From: Thermoplasmata archaeon
GTDB lineage: Archaea > Thermoplasmatota > Thermoplasmata > Thermoplasmatales > Thermoplasmataceae
Assembly: GCA_021806235.1 (NCBI GenBank)
Contig: JAJZXU010000016.1
Location: 1 to 64,000, forward strand
Reading direction: 5' to 3'
DNA: 64,000 bases
The translations under genes and the position numbers were made by a program. The first letter of the stretch is position 1. Every line of letters starts with the position of its first letter. The notes beneath the pieces were generated by a model. It saw only the letters and a program-made list of their open reading frames with translations. It was not told the origin of the DNA and did no database searches. Of this stretch, positions 36,552-45,783 are shown piece by piece.

Positions 36552-37208
36552 ATGGATCTTAACAGCTGTCAGCAGGTAGACCTGGCGGGAGTTTATGTTA
36601 TGCTTAAATATAAGTCCCGGATATATAGGAATAGGTCTCTAACCTATTCGGATGTTATAATTTCACGATTCGGTGAGAATGAATTTACAGCAAAGGAACT
36701 TGTAATTCTAACGGAAAATTCAAGATCTGCAAAGCTGTTATCAGAGCTGAAAATGAGAGGAATTGTTGAGAGGGTAGATCGTGGAAAATACAGGGTACTG
36801 CCACTGTCTGAGAGGCCAGATACACGCATAATAGAATGGAGGAGGGCTAGAAATATAATTATAAACGCCCCCTGGAAAAAGGCATGGACAGGCAGCACGA
36901 CTGTAGAGGTGTGGACAAATGGAAGATATAAGATTTCACCAAATCCCTATCTGCGCGTATTTCATCTTTCTGTACTCAAGCCGGAATTAGATAAATGGAG
37001 GAAGTACCTCAGGAGATTTGGTATTTCATATTCTGGTAAAAAGAGGGTCGGTTGCTTCGTTGATCTGAAACGCTCTTTGAAAGTCAATTCAACTATAGTA
37101 GCGGGCGAACCTGCTATTACTAAAGGTGAGGTACTTAAGCTAATCAGAAATCACCCTGGCATATATGCAGGAACGTGTGAGCTCATTGAATCTGGAATAA
37201 GTATATAA
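36552..37208 (+). CDS. Winged-helix protein, AbiEi-like
   Basis: Up to 218 residues; an ATG at 36600 (202 residues) is an equally good start. The N-terminal part, TAKELVILTENSRSAKLLSELKMRGIVERVDRGKYRVLPLSE, is a winged helix with the layout of AbiEi-type antitoxin or regulator N-termini. The remainder (RIIEWRRARNIIINAPWKKAWTG and on) is unrecognised. No AbiEii-like nucleotidyltransferase follows. It ends 37 bases before a membrane protein gene. Confidence 0.55.
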   Translation: MDLNSCQQVDLAGVYVMLKYKSRIYRNRSLTYSDVIISRFGENEFTAKELVILTENSRSAKLLSELKMRGIVERVDRGKYRVLPLSERPDTRIIEWRRARNIIINAPWKKAWTGSTTVEVWTNGRYKISPNPYLRVFHLSVLKPELDKWRKYLRRFGISYSGKKRVGCFVDLKRSLKVNSTIVAGEPAITKGEVLKLIRNHPGIYAGTCELIESGISI

Positions 37209-37245
37209 ATAGTTTAGCTATACTATCATTGTGGAGTGAACCCAG

Positions 37246-38286
37246 GTGAGTGCCGGTGTTAATATTTATGGATTGAAGTTTTTCATTTTAGCACTTATAA
37301 TTTTTTCATTTCTGAGCATTGAAGAATATTTTTTTAAGGTTTCTCTCCTCAATTTGAATGGTTTTATTTACATACTTTTATTTGATGTTGCCATATCCAT
37401 TATTTCATTATTTTTTATTGAGGACATTGACCCTGTAATGTATTACCTGTTATGGTACTGGGTATCCATATCATCCCTTTTGCTTCCTGACATTCCATAC
37501 TTTTCTGGCATGATTAGATTCTCTCTACTTTACCTAATATTAATACCTCTAATATTTTCCGCTGTTTTTGGAACGATTTTTCTGGTTAGCAGGCACACAG
37601 CCGGAACAGTTTTTCTTAAAAATAGTATAATGGAAACAGAAAATTCTAATAATAGGCGTAAATCTGGAACGCAAAGTATTCGAATGTCGTTTTTATATGC
37701 AGTGCTTATTATTATGGATGTTTTTACATACAGGTCCAGTGAGTATTACTTCCTGAAACCATATATGTTCATTACCATTCTGGCACTGTGTTACATTGTC
37801 TCATTTGTATATGTTTTTGATTTGAATCCAGATTCCTATAACGGCATCAATTTAGGAGTTTTTGGAATATTCTTTATCTCTATTTTGCCCTTTGTGGAAT
37901 ACAACTGGCATGTAGCCTCTATTAATTTCATTATTCTTCTAATAATAATGGTACTTGCCTCAATCGTTGGTTATCTAATAATATTCAGGGAAATGCCTGG
38001 TGGTGTGGGGAGTTCCTATGAAGGAGACCTGATAGTTATAAGTATATTATTAATAGTCTGGTCGATATTAAATTTATATATGCACTCACTGGGAATTAAC
38101 CTTCAAACGTTCCTCTTCATTCTTCTGCCAATTTCAATTGGTTCCGTGATAAGTGATAGCCTACATGGCCACCACCAGAGAACCTTTGGTGTTGTGGGTG
38201 GTCTCAGTATAGGTGATGGATTATGGTATCCCATAATAATCTGCATAATACTTTATCTTGCTTTTAATATATATTTCCTGCGGTAA
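37246..38286 (+). CDS. Polytopic membrane protein, unknown
   Basis: 346 residues with about 10 hydrophobic segments and a GTG start. A short hydrophilic loop (TENSNNRRKSGTQSIRMS) at about 128-145 splits it into two halves. The last helices contain SDSLHGHHQRTFGVVGGLSIGDG, which faintly recalls the GGAGTFDG motif of DUF1614 proteins. Not otherwise recognised. A TATA-like tataaata at about 37203-37210 could serve it. Confidence 0.55.
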   Translation: MSAGVNIYGLKFFILALIIFSFLSIEEYFFKVSLLNLNGFIYILLFDVAISIISLFFIEDIDPVMYYLLWYWVSISSLLLPDIPYFSGMIRFSLLYLILIPLIFSAVFGTIFLVSRHTAGTVFLKNSIMETENSNNRRKSGTQSIRMSFLYAVLIIMDVFTYRSSEYYFLKPYMFITILALCYIVSFVYVFDLNPDSYNGINLGVFGIFFISILPFVEYNWHVASINFIILLIIMVLASIVGYLIIFREMPGGVGSSYEGDLIVISILLIVWSILNLYMHSLGINLQTFLFILLPISIGSVISDSLHGHHQRTFGVVGGLSIGDGLWYPIIICIILYLAFNIYFLR

Positions 38287-38434
38287 CTGTTTACCTATAT
38301 TTTTACCATTACTCCCATATGATGATACTTGTTATGGAATTATTTTCTCGCAGTTATTTTTATGCGGTATCAAACACACACAACCCGGACAGGATTGGTA
38401 TCATACAATAACTTAAATAAACGTTTTAATTTAT

Positions 38435-39439
38435 ATGTATATGGAAGCTCCCGGTGATAATGGAAATAACACGGAAAAGGAAACCCTGAAAACCTCTGCC
38501 ATAATATCGCACACATCATTATTTTTAATTTTAATTGCATATATCTTGCTGTCTGGGGTAAAGTTCTCACTCTATGTTGCCCTGGTAATGCTTGGAATAA
38601 TTATAATTATTGCAGTGCTGTTTATATATTTCAAACGGCGGCTTAAAGGTGATAACACCTCAGAAAATGATGTGTTCAACTATATGACAAACGATTTAAG
38701 CTGGAGGTATGTTATCTATATATCAATATTTTTCTTTATAGCACTGGTGCTGGAAGGTACCGTAAAAATATTTCATGAGTATTCATACCTTGTTGTCCTG
38801 AATGCCTTTATAATTTTTATATGGGTAATATCCCTAAACAATCCTATAATACACTTTCTTATACGGAAATCTGTTAAATTAAGTGATATTTTCATAAATA
38901 ATGAGGTATCACAGCTATCCACAGAAATGAATATAAAAGACCCTACCGTTTATATATTAAATACAAACAATAGAATTGCAAATGCATTTGAGGTAAACAG
39001 TAAGGAGGCATATGTTTTCATCACGAGTTTTTTAATGAATGTACTTGATTACAATGAAATTATAGCAGTCCTTGCCCATGAATTATCGCACATAAAATTA
39101 AAGCATAATAGTAAAACGTCATTTATAAATTTCATAGTATATATAATACTTATAAATCTGGTATCAGTAGGTTCAGTTACAAGCAGTATATTCTTATTTC
39201 CGGCGTTCTTTCTTTTACTATTAGTATTCGTATTTTTAGGTGTACCGGCAATAAAAAGAAGAAACGAGGTAAAGGCAGATTTAAACGCAGTGAAATATGT
39301 AAACAGGCAGTATTTAATAGATGCACTGGAAAAAATATCAAATATAGATAAGATACCGGATAATGTAATGCGGTCGTTAAGTTTAGACCATCCCTCAACC
39401 GCTAAAAGGGTAAAATTAATAGAAAACAGTAAATCATAG
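38435..39439 (+). CDS. htpX: HtpX-like M48 membrane metalloprotease
   Basis: A 334-residue zinc protease. Several N-terminal membrane helices are followed by the HELSH zinc site (AVLAHELSHIKLKH) at about 212-222. Another helix pair follows, then the third ligand region RRNEVKADLNAVKYV. HtpX-type proteases degrade misfolded membrane proteins. An SLDHPSTAKRVKLIE end is typical. A TATA-like ttaaataaac lies about 25 bases before the ATG. Nep1 follows after 16 bases. Confidence 0.87.
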   Translation: MYMEAPGDNGNNTEKETLKTSAIISHTSLFLILIAYILLSGVKFSLYVALVMLGIIIIIAVLFIYFKRRLKGDNTSENDVFNYMTNDLSWRYVIYISIFFFIALVLEGTVKIFHEYSYLVVLNAFIIFIWVISLNNPIIHFLIRKSVKLSDIFINNEVSQLSTEMNIKDPTVYILNTNNRIANAFEVNSKEAYVFITSFLMNVLDYNEIIAVLAHELSHIKLKHNSKTSFINFIVYIILINLVSVGSVTSSIFLFPAFFLLLLVFVFLGVPAIKRRNEVKADLNAVKYVNRQYLIDALEKISNIDKIPDNVMRSLSLDHPSTAKRVKLIENSKS

Positions 39440-39455
39440 GTTATGATATACAATA

Positions 39456-40124
39456 ATGTTAAGATTAATTATTGCCGATGCAGAGTTGGAATTAATACCT
39501 GAACGAATGCTGCATGATCCTGCAATAAGAAAGATTGCGTCAAAAAACGGTAAGTACGCAGGTGAAATGCTACTGGATTCAAATTATATGCATGCATCAA
39601 TAGACAAATATTTTCCGGGGAAATCAAACAGATTTGGAAGGCCTGATATTATCTATATATTTTTGGAGATGGCAATGGAATCTATACTGAATAAAAATAA
39701 ATTACTGAATATTTACATTCATACAAAAAATAATTTTATAATAAACATAGGGCCAGAGGTCAATTTACCAAAATCATATAATAGATTTACAGGGTTAATA
39801 GAGGATCTATTCAGGAAGAAAACCATAGAAAACAATGGCAATATATTACTATCCCTGATCAATGAAAAACTGATACCATTTCTTGAGAAACTTGATGGTA
39901 AAACCATAGTGCTGTCTCCGGGAGGTACCGGATCAAAGGTTTCTGAAATTATAAATGATGAAGACCTCAACGTTATAATAGGGGGCTTCTCCGAGGGTGA
40001 TTTTATAACAGACCTGTATGATAAATACAGTTCATATTCCATATTTAATGGTGAATTAACAATATGGTCTGCAGGCATGGAAGTAATAACGGAATATGAA
40101 AGGTTCAGGTCAGTAGTGGATTAG
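39456..40124 (+). CDS. nep1: Nep1 rRNA pseudouridine N1-methyltransferase
   Basis: A 222-residue SPOUT-class methyltransferase (Emg1/Nep1) that methylates a pseudouridine in 16S rRNA and aids small-subunit assembly. The N-terminus IIADAELELIPERMLHDPAIRKIA and LLDSNYMHASI...NRFGRPDIIYIFLEMA are family signatures. The knot region has LSPGGTGSKVSEII and VIIGGFSEGDF. Gene for ribosomal protein S15 follows after 100 bases, a sensible neighbour. Confidence 0.92.
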   Translation: MLRLIIADAELELIPERMLHDPAIRKIASKNGKYAGEMLLDSNYMHASIDKYFPGKSNRFGRPDIIYIFLEMAMESILNKNKLLNIYIHTKNNFIINIGPEVNLPKSYNRFTGLIEDLFRKKTIENNGNILLSLINEKLIPFLEKLDGKTIVLSPGGTGSKVSEIINDEDLNVIIGGFSEGDFITDLYDKYSSYSIFNGELTIWSAGMEVITEYERFRSVVD

Positions 40125-40224
40125 GGGAATGCCATTTTTTATTTTCCTGCACACAGGTTAAATATGAAAAGAGCAAAAAAAACAAAAAAGATAAATTTAT
40201 AATAATAATACACTATGGATTTCT

Positions 40225-40677
40225 ATGGCACGAATGCATACACGTAAGAGAGGAAAATCCGGATCAAGAAGAATTTCAATGGCTGAGAGGCCTTCATGGA
40301 TCCAGCTTTCAGATGATGAGATAAAGGAAGAGGTAGTAAAGTTAAAGAAAGAAGGAATGTCAACCTCAGTGATAGGTGTTAAACTGAGGGACCAGTATAC
40401 AGTTCCCGGAGTTAGGCCTGTATTACATGAAAAAATGACAAAGGTACTGGAAGAAAACGGCGTAAAGGATGAGGTACCTGAGGATTTGCAGTTCCTCATA
40501 AAGAGGTATAAAAACGTATCAAAGCATCTCCTTTTAAATAAAAAGGATATCAGCAATAAAAGGGGAAAAGAGTTAATAATGGCAAAGATCCTGAGACTGG
40601 TGAGATATTATAAGCGCACAGGTCGTTTATCAAAGGACTGGTCATTAAATAGAGTTCTGTCAACTACCCACGACTAA
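40225..40677 (+). CDS. rpsO: 30S ribosomal protein S15, C-terminus altered by an inserted element
   Basis: A 150-residue archaeal S15 ([14 protein letters not shown]...[19 protein letters not shown]), with the conserved [21 protein letters not shown] near the end. The final codons STTHD read into the left end of an IscB-type element (TCAAC then taccc). If the element is taken out right up to the next start codon, S15 would end ...RVLST with its TGA inside the ATGA that starts the recJ-like gene. So the natural C-terminus was probably two or more residues different. Confidence 0.92.
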   Translation: MARMHTRKRGKSGSRRISMAERPSWIQLSDDEIKEEVVKLKKEGMSTSVIGVKLRDQYTVPGVRPVLHEKMTKVLEENGVKDEVPEDLQFLIKRYKNVSKHLLLNKKDISNKRGKELIMAKILRLVRYYKRTGRLSKDWSLNRVLSTTHD

Positions 40678-40911
40678 ATCCGTGGGCTTGTCCCGTGAGG
40701 GCAACGAAAGAGGTGCTCAGGGGGCTTTGAAAATATGAAAGAAAAGCAGAAGTTAGATCGGAGAAATACATGCACACCTACGGGTACTCCACAAGCCCGT
40801 GGCAACTGTGGCCATGCATTAAACAGAGAGGGGAGTCCAGGCGTACAGGGTTTAAAAACCTCTTCTAACAACCCCGATGTGGACATACAGTCAGGCATGA
40901 CCGGACGGGAC
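40665..40911 (+). ncRNA. Presumed IscB omega-RNA (copy A)
   Basis: The 247 bases before the IscB start codon carry the left hairpin and several short stems, among them a caagcccgtgg segment. A distal block, ctaacaaccccgatgtggac with tcaggcatgacc, is strongly shared with copies B and C. IscB omega-RNAs lie just upstream of the protein gene, with the guide at the 5' end. The guide would then be the last bases of rpsO. The ORF through this region (40735-40911) is taken as chance. Confidence 0.65.
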
Positions 40912-41695
40912 ATGAGAGTTCCCGTTTTAAACATGCGAAACCAACCATTAATGCCAACAACACCAGCTAAGGCGAGAAAACTTCTGAAGAAAGGCAGAGC
41001 AAAGGTTGCCCAGAGATCACCATTCGCCATACAGCTTCTATACGCAACAGGTGAAACAAAACAGAATATTACATTAGGAATAGACCCTGGGTATAAGCAC
41101 ATAGGCTTCTCGACAGTAACAGAAAAGGCAGAATTGCTCTCTGGAGAGACTGTCATAAGAACGGCATTCTAAATATGATGAAGGAGAAGTCCATGTACAG
41201 AAAATGCAGAAGGAACAGGAATACGTGGTACAGAAAACCGAGATTCATGAACAGGAAGCGTAAAGAAGAATGGCTTGCCCCGGGCATTGAACACAAGCTT
41301 GAAACCCATATACAACTGATTAATAAAATCAAGACCCATGCCAATGATGCATTCATCATAGCCGGTGGATCAACACAGAAGAGAACACCATTGTTTATGG
41401 TTTCCCAGAGAAGAAGAAATAACCGCTGCCTGCAACTGAACAGAAAGAGCTTTAAACCTTCTATACGGAGGAGGAGGTATTCATTGCAACTGGGGGCTCC
41501 TGTTATCTTCCAGAAAGATGAGTGGAACGTAGTGGGAATTCATAGTGTTGGCAAACAAGTGATTATTAAAAAAGGGGGGAAAAAGATGGATGTAAATGTA
41601 AAAAAGGTAAAGCTAAGAAGCTCCGGTAAAGGATTGAAATTTAATATCCAATTCATCCCACTCCCGAAGGGATGGGGAACCCTGGAGGTATCCTG
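40665..41695 (+). mobile_element. IscB-type (ISC, IS605 superfamily) element, copy A, decayed
   Basis: Preceded by TCAAC (40660-40664), as are copies B and C. Left hairpin cccacgactaaatccgtggg at about 40667-40686. Then the upstream omega-RNA region, a frameshifted IscB gene, and a right end that abuts the ATG of the recJ-like gene (right junction uncertain by about five bases because all three copies share GATGA there). No tnpA inside, so it depended on a transposase in trans, perhaps that of the IS605 element at 31008. Confidence 0.8.
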
Positions 41696-41696
41696 A
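40912..41696 (+). pseudogene. iscB: IscB, frameshifted and lacking RuvC-II and HNH
   Basis: From the ATG at 40912: MRVPVLNMRNQPLMPTTPAK is the PLMP domain and NITLGIDPGYKHIGFS is RuvC-I. The frame breaks at about 41160-41170 and resumes with MMKEKSMYRKCRRNRNTWYR (bridge and Arg-rich helix). HIQLINKIK is then joined straight to THANDAFIIAGG, which is RuvC-III. A normal IscB has RuvC-II and an HNH domain here, about 150 or more residues. The C-terminal RRNNRCLQLNRKSFKPSIRR and end domain are present. It cannot cut DNA as it stands. Confidence 0.85.
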
Positions 41697-43027
41697 TGAT
41701 AAAAGACATTTTAAATGAAAATTTATTTAATATTTTAACAGAGGCTTCTGACCTTCTAGGGGAAAATAAATACGTAAGGGTTCTGGCACATTACGATGGT
41801 GATGGTGTAAGCTCATCAATTATTTTACTAAAAGCACTGGAGCGGTTAAATATCAAATATCACTCCGGTTATGTAAAAAACCTTGACAATGAGGGATTCA
41901 GGGAGTTATACGATGAAGATCCGGACATTTTAAACATTATAGTTGATGCTGGCTCATCACAGGCACAATCAATTTCAGATTATGAAAAATTCATAATTCT
42001 GGATCATCATTTTTATAATAAAACTGATGTTAAGGGCATAAATATAAATGCTAGAGATTACGGGATTAATGGCACAAGGGAGGCGTGTGGTGCAACAATG
42101 GCATTTATTTTCTCATTAGTTCTTGATGAAAGTAATAAGGATCTATTTCCATTTTTTATGGCAGGTGTAATGGCAGATAAACAGGACATAGGCGGTTTAT
42201 CAGGTTTAAATAAATTATTGTATGATAATTATAATGTCTATTCAACAAAGCACGTATTAAACTTTGAGGGCAATATAAAGGATGGAATTACATATTCCAT
42301 AGACCCGTTTTTTATTAATCTAACAGGTTATCCTGATGATGTTGCAGCCTTTCTCAATAAAAATAATATCAGTGCTGATAAAAGCGTTATGGAACTTACA
42401 ACGGATGAGAATAAATTACTTGGCAATATCCTGTCATTAAAACTGCTTGAAAATAATGTTGGAATAGATGCAATCAAATATCTGGAAAGTGATATTTTAT
42501 ATTTCAATGATCTGGGCTTCTCATCAAAGGAATTAAATTCAATAATAGATGGAAACAGCAGAACCGCAAACCAGTCCGTGCCCGTTCAGTATTTTCTGGG
42601 TGATGAAAGTGTTGAAAATGATATGCTAAACAATGTAAAAATATACAAAACAAAATTAATTGATTACATATACAGGGCAAATTCAGAAATAAAGGAGGAA
42701 AAGTATTTAAGATATTTTTATTCCCCGGAATCAGAAATGGCAGGTCCAATATCCGGTGCAATAGGATTATATGCAATGAAACCCGATAAACCCGTAATTG
42801 GTTTTAATTCGGGAGACGAGGATATTAAAATTTCCTCAAGGGGCACAAAATCACTTGTATCACGTGGTTTAAACCTGTCAGTTGTTATGAAAGAAGCCTG
42901 TGAAAAGGCGGGTGGATCCGGTGGTGGCCATGATATAGCCGCAGGCGGTGTAATACCTGCTGGTAAAGAGAAAACATTTATTGAAGTGGCGAATAATATT
43001 ATAAAATCACAGTTAAAGCCAATATAA
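41696..43027 (+). CDS. RecJ-like DHH nuclease (GAN type)
   Basis: A 443-residue DHH-family phosphoesterase, like the archaeal GINS-associated RecJ-like nucleases of the replication complex. Motifs: HYDGDG (D34, D36), IIVDAGSS (D84), LDHH (103-105), and the DHHA1 end GGSGGGHDIAAGG at about 410-422. The ATG at 41696 is chosen; the longer frame from 41672 runs into the IscB element. The element separates it from rpsO, with which it likely formed an operon with an ATGA overlap. Confidence 0.88.
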   Translation: MIKDILNENLFNILTEASDLLGENKYVRVLAHYDGDGVSSSIILLKALERLNIKYHSGYVKNLDNEGFRELYDEDPDILNIIVDAGSSQAQSISDYEKFIILDHHFYNKTDVKGININARDYGINGTREACGATMAFIFSLVLDESNKDLFPFFMAGVMADKQDIGGLSGLNKLLYDNYNVYSTKHVLNFEGNIKDGITYSIDPFFINLTGYPDDVAAFLNKNNISADKSVMELTTDENKLLGNILSLKLLENNVGIDAIKYLESDILYFNDLGFSSKELNSIIDGNSRTANQSVPVQYFLGDESVENDMLNNVKIYKTKLIDYIYRANSEIKEEKYLRYFYSPESEMAGPISGAIGLYAMKPDKPVIGFNSGDEDIKISSRGTKSLVSRGLNLSVVMKEACEKAGGSGGGHDIAAGGVIPAGKEKTFIEVANNIIKSQLKPI

Positions 43028-43066
43028 TTTTAGATAAAGATATTAATAAATTACCAATAATGATTT

Positions 43067-44230
43067 ATGGATATAGATTCCTTATTAAATGAAAACAAAT
43101 CCTCAATTATAGAACTGTCAAAGGAGATATACAACCTTGCAGAGCCTGGTAGCAGAGAATACAAATCATCAGGACTAATAATGGATAAACTAAGGGAAAA
43201 TGGTTTTACCATAACAAACCCGTATATGAATATGAAGACAGCTTTCAGGGCAGAATATGGGGTGGGCACACCCGTGGTGGGTTTATTAACAGAATATGAT
43301 GCATTGCCTAACGGGCATTCATGTGGACATAATTTAATAGCTGCATGGTCATACGGTACGGCAGTAATATTAAAAAGTTTAATAAAAAACGGTAAAATTG
43401 TTGTATTCGGCACACCATCAGAGGAGGGCATCGGTGATTATGCCGGCAGCAAGGCAGTAATGGCGGCTAATAATGCATTTAACAATGTAGATTTTGTAAT
43501 AGGAATGCACCCGGATGATCGCTGGGCAGTCGGATCAAAAGCACTGGCTGATGCAGAAATAGAATTTACATTTAAGGGAATAGCATCACATATGGCGGCA
43601 TCACCTGATTATGGAATAAATGCCCTGGATGCCCTTGTAACATCATACGTTGCAATAAATAATATGAGGGATTCAGTAAAAAATGATAAGCATGCTGTAA
43701 TCGGAATGATAATAAAAGAGGGTGGAAAAGCATCCAACATTATTCCGGACAGGACGGTTTTAGAGGTTGATATAAGGTCTACCTCATCAGAATTCCTGCT
43801 TCCCTTTGTTGATAAAATAAAAAATCTGGTTAAATCAGTATCGGATGGTTTTGGAACCACACTGAATATAAGAGATCTGATGCCAGTATATACGGAATAT
43901 AAATTTAATAAAACAATAGATAGCATACTATACAGTGAATTAGAAAAACTTAATATAAAACCCTTAAACATAGATGAAAATGATGAAATTGCATCAAGCA
44001 GTACAGATGAGGCAAATGTAAGCATAAAAGTACCGGTAGGTCATATAGATATGAAAATAGGAACAAATTTACCGGGGCATTCTGATGAATTCAGGGATGC
44101 TGCAGATCCTGAAAATAATGTAAGCAGATTATTAATAACAGTAAAGGCTGCTGTTAATACCATACTGTATATAATGGAAAATGGGAATATCCTGAAAAAA
44201 ATAAAAAGTGAGTTTGATAATTATGAATGA
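43067..44230 (+). CDS. M20D amidohydrolase/peptidase
   Basis: A 387-residue metal-dependent amidohydrolase of the M20D group (AbgB/IAA-amino acid hydrolase-like). GHSCGHNL at about 83-90 gives the metal-binding Cys/His, PSEEGIGDYAG the Glu pair and MHPDDRWAVGSKALAD the dimer region start. It cleaves N-acyl or aminoacyl amides; exact substrate unknown. It overlaps the S66 gene by eight bases, so the two peptidases are made together. Confidence 0.87.
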   Translation: MDIDSLLNENKSSIIELSKEIYNLAEPGSREYKSSGLIMDKLRENGFTITNPYMNMKTAFRAEYGVGTPVVGLLTEYDALPNGHSCGHNLIAAWSYGTAVILKSLIKNGKIVVFGTPSEEGIGDYAGSKAVMAANNAFNNVDFVIGMHPDDRWAVGSKALADAEIEFTFKGIASHMAASPDYGINALDALVTSYVAINNMRDSVKNDKHAVIGMIIKEGGKASNIIPDRTVLEVDIRSTSSEFLLPFVDKIKNLVKSVSDGFGTTLNIRDLMPVYTEYKFNKTIDSILYSELEKLNIKPLNIDENDEIASSSTDEANVSIKVPVGHIDMKIGTNLPGHSDEFRDAADPENNVSRLLITVKAAVNTILYIMENGNILKKIKSEFDNYE

Positions 44231-45155
44231 AAGAATAAAACCATGCAAATTAAATGTTGGTGATGAAATAAGAATTATAGCACCTGCAAGTGCACCGGAT
44301 ATGATAAAATTATCAAGGGGCATATCGAAACTGAAAAAACTGGGCTATAAGGTAACAACGGGCAAAAACATTAAAAAATTAAATCAGAGAAATGATCTGG
44401 CAGCACCGGCAAAAGATAGGGCTGATGAGTTAATGTCGGCATTTAAGGATGACAACGTTAAGGCTGTATTCTGTGCACGTGGTGGCTATGGCAGTATACA
44501 TATATTATCCCTGCTTGATTACGACATAATAAAGAACCATCCAAAGATATTCATGGGATACAGTGATATCACTGCACTGCATCTGGCAATAAACAGGAAT
44601 TCAGATCTGATAACATTTCACGGTCCAATGGTGTCATCGGAAGAGGAATTAATATCAAAGTCCGTATTCAAAAATTTTATGGAAATACTATCAGGAAAAT
44701 CACTGAAAATAAACACATACGATGACAGGTTAATGAAATATATCATACCTGGCAGGGCTGAGGGTTTATCGTTAGGTACCAATATATCTCTGGTGGCATC
44801 GCTGCTGGGCACAAATTATATACCGGAAACGAGGGGAAAGATATTTTTTATAGAGGACACGGATGTTACATCAGGTGATATTGACAGATACTTTTTCAGC
44901 ATGAAACTTGCAGATATAGTTGAACAGTTCAGTGGATTTGTTTTTGGTGATTTCAAGGCAATATTTGATAAGGAGGAGCCGATGCCATCGATAGAGGATG
45001 TTGTTCAGAAATTTATGAATGAGATAAATAAACCATCACTGTACGGTGCACCATTCGGCCATGGTGAGGAGCAGATGGTAATACCACTGAACGCAAAGGT
45101 CAGAATATCTGATGAGGAGCCGTATATGGAACTGATGGAAAATGTTGTTGACTGA
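44223..45155 (+). CDS. S66 family peptidase (LD-carboxypeptidase/MccF-like)
   Basis: 310 residues from the ATG at 44223 (a GTG 15 bases earlier is possible). S66 signatures: IIAPASAPD, CARGGYGSIHIL, MGYSDITALHLA with the nucleophile Ser, FHGPM and the catalytic His in GAPFGHGEEQ. Thermoplasmatales have no peptidoglycan, so the substrate is more likely a peptide-nucleotide or other acyl-aminoacyl compound, as in MccF. Its last 84 bases plus seven more recur at 46680-46770. Confidence 0.87.
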   Translation: MNERIKPCKLNVGDEIRIIAPASAPDMIKLSRGISKLKKLGYKVTTGKNIKKLNQRNDLAAPAKDRADELMSAFKDDNVKAVFCARGGYGSIHILSLLDYDIIKNHPKIFMGYSDITALHLAINRNSDLITFHGPMVSSEEELISKSVFKNFMEILSGKSLKINTYDDRLMKYIIPGRAEGLSLGTNISLVASLLGTNYIPETRGKIFFIEDTDVTSGDIDRYFFSMKLADIVEQFSGFVFGDFKAIFDKEEPMPSIEDVVQKFMNEINKPSLYGAPFGHGEEQMVIPLNAKVRISDEEPYMELMENVVD

Positions 45156-45162
45156 ACCTATT
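45072..45162 (+). repeat. 91-bp direct repeat, copy 1 (3' end of the S66 gene)
   Basis: Starts cagatggtaataccactga and ends actgaacctatt. The second copy at 46680-46770 differs at a single position (acg against atg). This copy is the natural end of the S66 gene. The repeat encloses 45163-46679 with three unknown genes. Confidence 0.95.
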
Positions 45163-45402
45163 CTTAACCCTATGCCCCCTCTTGCAGGGATGAAAGTGTG
45201 AGAGAAAAGCATATAATAGTTATAAAGCCAGCATAATAAGTATGGTCTGTGAGTTCAGAATTTACTTCCGTGAAAATATAAATTTCCGTCGATTTCCACA
45301 TGATTTTCAACCGAAACGGATAGAATCATTGATCTTTCTCCACGTTAGTAGGGCATTTCATGCCATTAACCTTCACCGTAAAAGTTAACAACATTACCTT
45401 AT

Positions 45403-45783
45403 TTAACAGGGAACACAGTAGTAACTTATATCCTTTTTAGGTTTTCTGTTTGGAAAAGCAGTTACGATTTTAAGGCAATTCCCTATCTTTGAAAATACAA
45501 CCTGGAAGTAAAGACTCTTTCCGTTGACCTGAAATCTAACATTTGCAAGTTTTCTCCATTCTTCCCCATAAACTTCACTTGGAGGTCTGGGAGTACATGA
45601 CTTCTGAAAGGATTCATCCAGCAAAGTTTTTAGCAACCACGGTAGTTCTAAAGCTTTGACCGCTGAAGTAATTTGTGCTGCTTTGTCTCCATCATTGATT
45701 TTATTTGATATATATCTATGGATGTCGGAAAAATGGTCCCGATTGACCATGTGGTCATCTACAAAATCAATCCTTTTGCACAA
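45403..45783 (-). CDS. Hypothetical protein, third gene of island operon
   Basis: 126 residues. The C-terminal half is beta-rich: RKLANVRFQVNGKSLYFQVVFSKIGNCLKIVTAFPNRKPKKD. The strand pattern ending in VTAFP recalls small RelE/BrnT/DUF4258-like toxin folds, but I cannot make a firm match. N-terminal part is helical. It overlaps the gene before it by 17 bases. Part of a three-gene overlapping leftward operon enclosed by the 91-bp repeats. Possibly the toxin of an undescribed module; inference. Confidence 0.5.
   Translation of the reverse strand: MCKRIDFVDDHMVNRDHFSDIHRYISNKINDGDKAAQITSAVKALELPWLLKTLLDESFQKSCTPRPPSEVYGEEWRKLANVRFQVNGKSLYFQVVFSKIGNCLKIVTAFPNRKPKKDISYYCVPC

Noticed and set aside
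40735-40911. Upstream extension of the IscB reading frame (60 codons), also seen at 58111-58326
   Set aside because: It coincides with the omega-RNA region in all copies and has no protein family look; taken as non-coding RNA.
8430-45350. Shared short motif ttctccac-[tg]-ttagtag at about 8435 and 45340
   Set aside because: About 15 bases with a mismatch is expected by chance in an AT-rich 64-kb window, and the flanks do not match.
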